Assembly (NCBI GenBank): GCA_030630935.1
Contig: DAOVMD010000044.1
Location: 1-12,325, forward strand
From: Candidatus Mcinerneyibacteriota bacterium
Lineage (GTDB): Bacteria > AUK180 > JAQVHJ01
Direction: 5' to 3'
Length of the DNA: 12,325 bases
In this document: positions 1 to 6,700 of the stretch, one piece after another
Numbering within the stretch: the stretch's first letter is position 1
Layout: every line of letters begins with the position of its first letter
Program-made: the position numbers and the translations under genes
Notes under the pieces: generated by a model
What the model saw: only the letters and a program-made list of their open reading frames with translations
What the model was told of the DNA's origin: nothing
The model's database searches: none

Positions 1-84
1 AGCCATAAATGGCTCATTAAGAATATTTGCTCTAAGTTAAAAATTAAGTTTATATTTTGTTTCTTATAAGTCTCTTTGTCGTCT

Positions 85-100
85 CCCGATGTTCATCGGG
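85..100. repeat. Short palindrome CCCGATGttCATCGGG
   Basis: A perfect 7-bp inverted repeat around two bases. It has the same design (6-8 bp arms, 2-bp centre) as the palindromes clustered at 12026-12270. A related hairpin, CCCCGATtttacATCGGGG, sits at 9414-9432 inside the right mosaic. No U-tract follows on either side, so it is not a standard terminator. Confidence 0.7.
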
Positions 101-165
101 ATCACTTCCCTTCGGTCAGCGACCTGCTGAAGAATTATTTTTTTCTTTTTTTTTCTTTTGTTTTT

Positions 166-185
166 TTAAGTTCTCGTCAGTTCTC
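166..185 (-). repeat. 10-bp tandem repeat, left copy (2 units)
   Basis: On the minus strand this reads GAGAACTGAC then GAGAACTTAA. The same decamer occurs on the plus strand at 9168-9187 (two degenerate units), 9461-9490 (three units) and 9701-9730 (three units). Most copies are preceded by a TTGACA- or TTTACA-like word and followed by an A-rich tract. Function unknown. Confidence 0.75.
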
Positions 186-244
186 TGTCAATATAAAAAA
201 GTATGAGCGAAGCGAGTTTGTTTATTTCTTTTGTTTTTGCGGCG

Positions 245-262
245 TGTTCAGTGTGTTCAGTG
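245..262 (-). repeat. 9-bp tandem repeat CACTGAACA x2
   Basis: Two exact 9-bp units follow a TTAAC. On the minus strand they translate to a TEHTEH-like string. Such nonamer strings occur between genes in many bacterial genomes and are often mistranslated into spurious N-termini. At the matching place in the right mosaic (9323-9349) there is also a 9-bp tandem, but with a different word (ACCATGAAG). Confidence 0.65.
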
Positions 263-347
263 GTTAATTTTTTTTTGCATTCAATTGTTTTTCTAATGTT
301 ATTATTTTCAATCATGCGCCAGGCCAAACTGGACTGGTGTGAAGTGT

Positions 348-400
348 AATACTTTGGATAAGTATTATAATTAGGCAAGAACAGTGGGGTTTTATCCCCA
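348..400. repeat. Two adjacent hairpins in the left intergenic region
   Basis: A perfect 7-bp stem, AATACTT-tggat-AAGTATT, lies at 348-366. It is followed by TGGGG-ttttat-CCCCA at 385-400. Both lie between shared blocks of the mosaic repeat. Neither has a U-tract that would make it a clear terminator. Confidence 0.5.
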
Positions 401-526
401 ACATTAGTTTTAAACAATTATAAACAATATTAGTAAGCTATTTATAAGTTTCGTTAAAGTCACTGTCAAGTTTTTTTGTTTTCTTATTTTTATTTGTTTA
501 TTTTATTTTAATTATTCTGTTCGGGC

Positions 527-569
527 TCGGGTTTCCCGATTTAATTTCATGTTGCTGAAATTGATCGGG
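527..569. repeat. Overlapping hairpins sharing CCCGAT
   Basis: TCGGG-ttt-CCCGA (527-539) overlaps a longer hairpin in which CCCGAT plus AATTTCA (535-549) pairs with TGAAATT plus ATCGGG (556-569) around a 6-base loop. The CCCGA arm can pair with either partner, so the two structures exclude each other. No gene is close enough on this strand to make this an evident attenuator. It looks like part of the hairpin-rich repeat region. Confidence 0.45.
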
Positions 570-670
570 ATCACTGCACTTCGTTTGTGATGCGCTTAAT
601 AATTAGGGAAAAAGTATTGTTAGCATTTAATACTGTCTCGATATAACATTTCGGTTTGTTTACTTTTGTT

Positions 671-717
671 TCCGAGAGGAAAAAAGAAAGGGTATTCGAC
701 ATTTCGACGGATACCCT
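671..717 (-). terminator. Rho-independent terminator of the histone-like gene
   Basis: On the minus strand a 10-bp stem (AGGGTATCCG with CGAATACCCT, one G-U pair; 689-717) encloses a 9-base loop. It is followed by TTTCTTTTTT (681-688 and beyond). It lies about 50 bp past the stop codon of the leftward gene ending at 770. A second, GC-poor hairpin (AAAAAGAGAT/ATCTCTTTTT, 757-781) overlaps that stop codon and may help. Confidence 0.75.
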
Positions 718-769
718 GAATTGAAATATAATAAATCTAAATAAAAAATATGTTATAAAAAGAGATTAA

Positions 770-1213
770 TTATCTCTTTTTCTTTTTAGCAACTTTTTTC
801 TTAGCTGGTTTTTTCTTAGCTACTTTCTTAACCACTTTTTTCTTAGCTGGTTTTTTCTTAGCAACTTTCTTAACCACTTTTTTCTTAGCTGGTTTTTTCT
901 TAGCTACTTTCTTCTTAACCACTTTTTTCTTCGCAGGTTTTTTCTTAGCAACTTTCTTCTTGACAACTTTTTTCTTAGCTGGTTTTTTCTTAGCTACTTT
1001 TTTCTTGACAACTTTCTTCTTCGCAGGTTTTTTCTTAGCAACTTTCTTCTTGACAACTTTCTTCTTTGCTACGGGTTTTTTCTTAGCTACTTTCTTCTTA
1101 GTAACTTTTTTCTTTGCTACTGGTTTCTTCTTAACCACTTTCTTCTTAGCAGCTGGTTTCTTCTTGACAACTTTCTTCTTGGCTGGTCTCTTTTTAGCCA
1201 CTTTTTTCGCCAT
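770..1213 (-). CDS. Histone H1-like, lysine-rich DNA-binding protein
   Basis: The 147-residue product is built almost only from Lys, Ala, Val and Pro. Lys makes up 84 residues (57%), with two Arg, one Thr and no acidic or aromatic residue. After MAKKVAKKR the chain is a tandem array: 16-residue units at 31-62, three exact copies of [15 protein letters not shown] (63-107), two 14-residue variants (108-135) and a KKKKR end. This resembles the AKKxAAKKxxxKK tails of eukaryotic H1 and bacterial H1-like proteins (chlamydial HC2, Alp/HctB types), which bind DNA non-specifically and compact the nucleoid. That role is inferred from composition. The start is fixed by AAGGAGGA five bases upstream. A consensus promoter lies at 1264-1292 and a terminator at 671-717, so it is transcribed alone. 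The strong promoter and ribosome site suggest high expression. Ribosome or RNA binding is an alternative. Confidence 0.85.
   Translation of the reverse strand: MAKKVAKKRPAKKKVVKKKPAAKKKVVKKKPVAKKKVTKKKVAKKKPVAKKKVVKKKVAKKKPAKKKVVKKKVAKKKPAKKKVVKKKVAKKKPAKKKVVKKKVAKKKPAKKKVVKKVAKKKPAKKKVVKKVAKKKPAKKKVAKKKKR
809..1123 (-). repeat. In-frame tandem repeat inside the histone-like gene
   Basis: Seven units of 42-48 bp encode residues 31-135. Three successive 45-bp units (893-1027) give identical peptides but differ at synonymous positions (for example TTT against TTC in the Lys codons read on the plus strand). They are therefore not very recent duplications. Unit lengths of 14, 15 and 16 codons suggest gain and loss by slippage, so length probably varies between strains. 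Confidence 0.85.
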
Positions 1214-1228
1214 GCGAATCCTCCTTGT

Positions 1229-1244
1229 GAGTTCAATTGAACTC
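1229..1244. promoter_or_regulatory. 16-bp perfect palindrome in the histone-gene leader
   Basis: GAGTTCAATTGAACTC is a perfect palindrome between the promoter (-10 at 1264-1269) and the ribosome site (1219-1226) of the leftward gene. It could be an operator for a dimeric repressor or a leader stem just upstream of the ribosome site. No regulator gene is adjacent, and the choice between these is open. Confidence 0.45.
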
Positions 1245-1263
1245 TTTTAAATTAACTATGTTT

Positions 1264-1292
1264 ATTATACAACATTTTAAGAATAATGTCAA
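1264..1292 (-). promoter_or_regulatory. Sigma-70 promoter of the histone-like gene
   Basis: On the minus strand TTGACA (1287-1292), a 17-bp spacer and TATAAT (1264-1269) match the consensus at all 12 positions. It gives a leader of roughly 45 bases carrying the 1229-1244 palindrome and an AAGGAGGA ribosome site. Confidence 0.85.
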
Positions 1293-1438
1293 TAAAAAAA
1301 ATGAAAAAGAAAAAAAGGTATCATAAAAAACAAGTAATAAAAATCATCTTACCACAAAAACTATTGAAATAAAAAAAGATATTAGAAAAGGAAAAAGTAT
1401 CGTAAAAAAATAATTAAAAAAATAAAAATAAAAAGGTA

Positions 1439-1467
1439 TTGACATTTTTAAAAATATCTGTTAGAAT
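1439..1467 (+). promoter_or_regulatory. Sigma-70 promoter of the threonine aldolase operon
   Basis: TTGACA (1439-1444), a 17-bp spacer and TAGAAT (1462-1467) lie 24 bp before the ATG at 1492, with AGGAG at 1481-1485. The leader is short. The stretch between this and the leftward promoter (about 1300-1435) is very A-rich, with tracts of 6-7 A, and may be intrinsically bent. I see nothing else in it. Confidence 0.8.
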
Positions 1468-1491
1468 TTATCATTATAAAAGGAGCTGCAA

Positions 1492-2517
1492 ATGTATGAA
1501 GGAATAATTGACTTCAGAAGTGATACAGTTACACGACCTACAAAAGAAATGTTGGAAGCCATGCTTAATGCCTCAGTAGGAGATGATGTATTAGGTGATG
1601 ACCCGACAGTGAATGAGTTAGAGTTGTTAGCATCACGTATCACAGGGCATCCGTCAGCATTGTTCCTATGTTCTGGAACGATGGGAAACCAGATTGCGAT
1701 TCGGGTACACACCTCTCCAGGTGATGAGATAATTGTAGAAGACGACTCGCATATATTTCAATATGAAGCCGGAGGTGCAGCTTGGAATTCTTCAGTTCAA
1801 CTAAAGACAATTGAAGGAAATTTTGGAATTATCAATATTGATGAGATTAGTAATAGTATTCGTGAAGATGATATTCATTTACCGAGGACTAGTTTAATAT
1901 GTTTAGAAAATACTCATAACAATTCCGGCGGAGTAATAATTCCAATTGATTATATTAAGTCAGTTTCTGAATTAGCAAAGTCAAAAAAAATAAAAACACA
2001 TTTAGACGGTGCAAGAATTTTTAATGCATCAATCGCTTCAGGAATTTCTGTTTCTGATTATGCAGAAAATTTTGATAGCATGATGTTTTGTTTATCAAAA
2101 GGTTTAGCTTCCCCAATTGGTTCTATTTTGGTAGGGGATGAAGAGTTCATAAAAAAAGCGAGAAGAGTTAGGAAAGTTTTTGGTGGTGGTTGGAGACAAG
2201 CCGGATATTTAGCAGCTTGTGGAATTATTTCACTGACTAAAATGGTAGACCGGTTAAAAGAAGATCATGAAAAAGCAAGATTATTTGCAGATCAGCTTTC
2301 TGAGCTTGAAGAGATTAGTTTTTCAATAGAGACGGTTCAAACCAATATGATTTATTTTAAAATTAATTCGATTTCAATTGTTGATTTTTTTAAACGGATT
2401 ACAGAGCGGAACTTACTTGCATTAGGTCATGGTGATAAGATTCGTTTTGTTTTTCATAAAGATGTTTCATTTGAAGATGTAGAAAAGGCAATTGAAATAA
2501 TTAAAGATATAGTTTAA
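1492..2517 (+). CDS. ltaE: Low-specificity L-threonine aldolase
   Basis: A PLP-dependent fold-type I enzyme that splits L-threonine and L-allo-threonine into glycine and acetaldehyde in the cytosol. The whole family pattern is present in 341 residues (usual length about 330-350). It includes DFRSDTVTRPT (7-17), GDDVLGDDPTVNELE (30-44), SGTMGNQ (61-67), the PLP-stacking His87 in DSHIFQYEAGG, LENTHN (138-143), HLDGAR (170-175) with the PLP-binding Asp172 and Arg175, and SKGL (202-205) with Lys203 as the Schiff-base lysine. GGGWRQAG follows at 231-238. The start has AGGAG six bases upstream and a consensus promoter in front. It is first in a tight set with the HPP protein (8-base gap) and the racemase-like gene. 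I am sure of the family. Preference for threo over allo substrates cannot be read from sequence. Confidence 0.95.
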   Translation: MYEGIIDFRSDTVTRPTKEMLEAMLNASVGDDVLGDDPTVNELELLASRITGHPSALFLCSGTMGNQIAIRVHTSPGDEIIVEDDSHIFQYEAGGAAWNSSVQLKTIEGNFGIINIDEISNSIREDDIHLPRTSLICLENTHNNSGGVIIPIDYIKSVSELAKSKKIKTHLDGARIFNASIASGISVSDYAENFDSMMFCLSKGLASPIGSILVGDEEFIKKARRVRKVFGGGWRQAGYLAACGIISLTKMVDRLKEDHEKARLFADQLSELEEISFSIETVQTNMIYFKINSISIVDFFKRITERNLLALGHGDKIRFVFHKDVSFEDVEKAIEIIKDIV

Positions 2518-2525
2518 GGAGACTC

Positions 2526-3029
2526 ATGGAATTAATTGATAAGAATTTTAAGAAGAACAAGAAATATTATATATTACAAAGTCTTTTTGCAGCACTATGT
2601 TCATTTGTGATTTTATTTGGTTTAGGAACCATTGCTCCTGCGGTTATAGTTGCATCAGTTGGTTCTTCGATTTTTATTTTATTTGCGATACCCCATGCTA
2701 AAACCATTCGAAAGAGGAATTTAATGGGGGGCTATATTATAGGAATAGTTTGTGGGGTTTTAATGGCATTATTTATACAGAGAATAAATTTTCTATCTGG
2801 TTTAGTGGGTGAATTTCCTGCTAAGGTTATATTCACTTCTATAGGTGTAGGACTATCAATTTTCTTAATGGTCCTTTTTAATTGTGAACATCCTCCGGCA
2901 ACAGGTATTGCACTTGGTCTGGCTATTCAACCTTTCAATGAATGGACTATTCTATTCATACTTGTTAGTGGTTTAATACTTTCAGGTGTAAAAAAAGTTT
3001 TTGGAAAAAAAATGATAAACCTTATTTAA
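2526..3029 (+). CDS. HPP-family integral membrane protein
   Basis: This 167-residue protein matches the HPP family, small inner-membrane proteins named after a His-Pro-Pro motif. Plant and cyanobacterial members have been linked to nitrite transport, but bacterial roles are mostly unknown. Five hydrophobic segments are visible at about 15-33, 36-55, 68-85, 101-119 and 140-155. Family signatures are APAVIVASVGSS (37-48), the loop with RKRNLMGG (62-69), and EHPPAT (121-126) at the start of a glycine-rich helix. The N-terminus is lysine-rich, consistent with a cytoplasmic start. The ribosome site AAGGAG overlaps the stop codon of the aldolase gene, so translation is probably coupled. It may move a small metabolite related to its enzyme neighbours, but this rests on position alone. 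Confidence 0.85.
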   Translation: MELIDKNFKKNKKYYILQSLFAALCSFVILFGLGTIAPAVIVASVGSSIFILFAIPHAKTIRKRNLMGGYIIGIVCGVLMALFIQRINFLSGLVGEFPAKVIFTSIGVGLSIFLMVLFNCEHPPATGIALGLAIQPFNEWTILFILVSGLILSGVKKVFGKKMINLI

Positions 3030-3031
3030 AA

Positions 3032-3712
3032 ATGAAGATTGGAATATTAGGCGGCTTGAGCTATCAATCTACAATTTACTATTATAAAGAGATTAATGAA
3101 ATGTATTATAAAATATTTAAATCCTTCCCTGAAATAATTATTAATAGTATTGACATGGAAAAATTTAATAAGTTGGTTTTTTCCGGAGATATTGAAGGAG
3201 TTAAAGTTTTATTATTAAATTCAATTAATCTGTTCAAGAAGGTTGAAGTTGAAATTGTTTTGATTTCTTCAAATACACCGCATTTCATTTTTGAAGAGAT
3301 TAAAGATAAATTTAAAGTACCTGTAATTTCAATCGTTGAGGTTATATATAATAATGTAAGTAGTTTAGGTTTAAAGAAGGTTTTATTACTTGGAACCCGC
3401 CTAACAATGGAAGATGGATTTTACCAGAGATATTTCTCGGAACGCGGGATTGAGATTATCATTCCTGAACCGCTTGATAGAGAGTACATTCAAGCGAAAT
3501 TATTCAATGAGTTAGTTAAGGGAGTTATTTCTGAGGAGACACGTGGAGAATTTTATAAAATAATTAAGGATAATTTAAATACGAAGATAGAAGGTGTAAT
3601 CTTAGGGTGCACAGAAATCCCTTTACTTATTTCAGAACCCCGATTTAAATTGGAATTTTTTGATTCAGGGTCATTGCATTGTAAGGAATTAATTAAACGA
3701 ATAAATTCGTAG
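3032..3712 (+). CDS. Aspartate/glutamate racemase family protein, one catalytic Cys missing
   Basis: The 226-residue protein has the two-domain Asp/Glu racemase fold. It shows GILGGLSYQST (3-13, usual form GxxGGMxxxST), SSNTPH (79-84) and LGCTEIPLL (191-199). Racemases of this type normally use two cysteines as opposing acid/base residues, one in a CNTxH-like motif and one in GCTE. Cys193 is present, but the first position is Ser in SSNTPH and no nearby cysteine can replace it. Activity could be altered, one-sided, or supported by Ser/Thr as reported for some relatives. An isomerase or non-catalytic role is possible. The start codon lies two bases after the HPP stop and has no clear Shine-Dalgarno site, suggesting translational coupling. 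The family is certain; the substrate is not. Confidence 0.85.
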   Translation: MKIGILGGLSYQSTIYYYKEINEMYYKIFKSFPEIIINSIDMEKFNKLVFSGDIEGVKVLLLNSINLFKKVEVEIVLISSNTPHFIFEEIKDKFKVPVISIVEVIYNNVSSLGLKKVLLLGTRLTMEDGFYQRYFSERGIEIIIPEPLDREYIQAKLFNELVKGVISEETRGEFYKIIKDNLNTKIEGVILGCTEIPLLISEPRFKLEFFDSGSLHCKELIKRINS

Positions 3713-3732
3713 AGACTTGCTAAGCATGTCTC
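3712..3732 (+). repeat. Imperfect hairpin after the racemase-like gene
   Basis: GAGACTTGC-taa-GCATGTCTC pairs except for one T-T mismatch and begins in the stop codon. Only AATAAAATTT follows, not a U-tract, so it is at most a weak or processing hairpin. Read-through into the kinase gene 52 bases downstream is likely, and I see no usable promoter in the gap. Confidence 0.4.
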
Positions 3733-3764
3733 AATAAAATTTCATATAATAACAGAGGTTAATT

Positions 3765-6700
3765 ATGGTAAGAAAAAAACAGAATCCAGAGTCCGGTGAA
3801 TCCCTGATATGTTTTGCTATATACAGAACAGATACGTGGAGAATAAAAGAATTCAATTCCGGATTTAAAAAAATCACCGGCTTTACAATTAAAGACTTAC
3901 GTGGAAAGAAACTTAATCAGCTGATCCCTAAAAATTCTTTTAAGAAACTAAAAGCGAATTTAAAGTCCAGCCGTGAGTTTAATTTTGAGATAAGGGTTGG
4001 GAAGAACCCGGATTATTCTTTTTATATAAGAAAATTGAAGATTGAGAAAATTGAATGCATTATATTAATATTAAATATCAGTGCTGAATCCTTAGATCAC
4101 GCTCAAGCAACAAAAAGATTAATTGAAAATGTAGTAGAAGATTCAACACTTTGGATCACTATTATTAGTAATGAGTTCAAGGTTCTTGAATGGAATACGG
4201 AAGCAGAACGAATAAGCGGATATAAAAAATCTGAAGTAACCGGCAATAAGAATTATTTGAATTTTTTATTCCCTGATAAGAAATATAGAAAAGAGATATT
4301 GGAAAATTTAAAGGATATTTTTCAAAGAAGAACTTATCAACCTGATGTAGTTACAAGTATCCGCTGTAAGAATGGTCAATCTAAAAAGATTTCCTGGTTT
4401 ACAACACCACTTTATGATAAAAACGGAAAAATAGCTAAGCGAATATTATTTGGCAGAGATATTTCTGAGCGTGTAAGTATAGAAGAAGAGTTGAAATTAA
4501 GTGAGGAGAAATACAGGACTCTTTTCGATGCTTCGCCATTTTCAGTTATGTTACTTGATTTAAAGAGAAACGTTTTAGATTGTAATAATGCGACTTTAAA
4601 AATATTAGGTTTGCCGAAGAAGATAATATTAGGTCATAAAATTTGGGAATTAGATATTGAATATATAAGTGATTCCCGAAAGCGCAGATTTATTCCGAAG
4701 AAAACTGATAAGCCGAATGATATTAATCCTTATGAATTATGTATAAAGAATAAGAAAAAAGAGATAATCTGGTTAGAGATACATGAGAAACTTTTAATGA
4801 AGGGGAAAGTTGCAGCTGCAATTCAATCAGTTGCGATAAATATTACTCCAAGGAAATTAGCGGAGCAGGAGTTATTAAAATTATCAAGTGCTGTTCAATT
4901 TTCAAATGATAGTATAGTAATAACCGATTTGAATTCAAGGATTGTTGATGTTAACAATGCAGCATTAAAATTATATGGCACAAAAAACAAAAACGATTTA
5001 ATTGGAAAGTCATCATTTAAATTTTTTGTTCCGTCTGATATTGCACCGGGGAAGAAAAATACAGACCAAACATTTACTGTTAGTGAAGTTAAAAACATTA
5101 AGCATAATTATATTCGCAAAAATGGAGATGTCATACTAATAGAATTAGATGCAACACTGATTAAGGATACCTCTGGCAAACCAGTGGGTTATATTGGCAT
5201 ACTGCGAGATATTTCTGAAAGGGAGAAAGTCTTTCAGGAACTTCATAAGATTGAAGAACAGTTTAATGCAATTTCAAAATCAACAATCGATATGATTTTC
5301 ATAAAGGATAAGAAAGGTAAATATACTTATGCTAATCCAGCAATGGAGAAGTTATTTGGTTTGACTGCATCCGAGATTTGTAAAATGGATGATATTGAAT
5401 TGTTTGGAAAAGAAGAGGGTTTACATATTCAAAAATCAGACAGGCAAGTTTATAAAGAAAATATTTTTTCAGAAATCCGAACTCGACTAGTCAAAGGGAA
5501 GAAAATAACATTCAATGTAATAAAAGTTCCTTTACGAGATAATAAAGGGAAAACAATTGGATTATGCGGAATATCCCGGGATGTCACAAAAGAAAGGGAA
5601 GCCGAACAGAAATTATTCGAAAGTGAATTGAAGTATAAAACTCTTTATAATTCATCAATCGATGCAATAATGATTCTTACACCTGAAAAAGGTTTTATTA
5701 ATGGTAATAACTCAACTCTTAGATTATTTGGCTGCAAGACCGAAGAAGAGTTTACTAAAAAAAGTCCCTGGCAATTATCACCAAAGTATCAACCAGACGG
5801 ATTATTATCATCTAAGAAAGCAAAAGAGATGATCGGGATTGCTTTAAAGAAAGGTTCCAATTTTTTTGAATGGAGACACAAGAGGGTAGATGGGATTGAA
5901 TTTGATGCAACAGTTTTATTAACTAAGATGAAGATAGGTGATGATATTTTTTTGCAAGCGACAGTTCGTGATGTAACTGAGCGGAAACTTTCAGAGATTG
6001 CTTTACGGGAATCAGAAGAGAAATTCCGGATGGCTTTTGAAAGTTCAACTGATGCAATTTTTTGGGCTGACCCCAAGACAGGTGAAATTATAAAATGTAA
6101 TCAAGCTGCAAAAGAATTAGTTGAAAGAACCAGTGCTGAGATTTTAGGTCAGAATCAGATATTTTTACATCCCCCTGAGAAGATTGATTTCTATAAAGAA
6201 ATGTTTATGCGCCATATCAAACAGGGAAAAGCTATTGACGAAGAAGCAGAAGTATTAACAAAATCAGGTAAGCTTAAATTCGTTCATATAACAGCATCAT
6301 TAATTAATATAGGTGGAACTTGGATTAACCAAGGTATTTTTCGAGATATTACAGGGAAAAAATTAGCTGAAAAAGCATTACTGCAATCCAAAGAGCGTTA
6401 TAAAGCTTTATCAAATAGCATTAACGAAGGTATTTATTCTATTGAAGATGGTATATTTACAAATGTGAATAAAGCGATGACAACAATCTTCGGGTATTCA
6501 GAAGAGGAACTAATTGGTATGCCGTCCTGGAATCTTGCAATTCCGGAAGAACGTGATAAAGCGAAGTTTACAATGTTTAGAAAAGCACGTGAGCGTGATT
6601 TCTCACCTATAGAAGTAAAATGTTTAACAAAGGACGGGAGTAATTGTTCTGTTTCAATTCGATTGAGTGCAATTAAAAATGATAGTGTGGTTTTTGGTTT

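Larger units (their letters stand above)
62..485 (-). repeat. Mosaic intergenic repeat, left copy
   Basis: No credible gene lies in 1-770. Read on the minus strand, this stretch carries a series of short blocks that reappear in the same order on the plus strand at about 9160-9730. They are a block with TAGCTTACTAAT and TTTATAATTGTTT (411-451), the word CAATTGAATGC (272-288), a 9-bp tandem (245-262), CGCTTCGCTC (205-214), a 10-bp tandem (166-185), a long A-rich tract, and a block containing GACCGAAGGGA next to a CCCGAT hairpin (85-130). On the minus strand the mosaic lies downstream of the histone-like gene. The translatable frames here are low-complexity repeat and not genes. Confidence 0.7.

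Noticed and set aside
76-417. Two open frames in the left intergenic region (76-267 plus, 166-417 minus)
   Set aside because: They run through the repeat mosaic, give low-complexity Phe-rich or TEHTEH-type peptides, and lack ribosome sites.
809-1123. CRISPR-like regular repeat
   Set aside because: The units are in-frame coding repeats with no variable spacers, and no cas gene is present.
960-1250. Plus-strand frame rich in Phe, Ala, Thr and Leu
   Set aside because: It is the antisense of the lysine-rich gene, and the Lys codons force an open complementary frame.
3745-3750. TATAAT just before the kinase gene as a promoter -10
   Set aside because: It lies only 14 bases before the ATG, so the transcript would start inside the ribosome site, and there is no -35 at the right distance.
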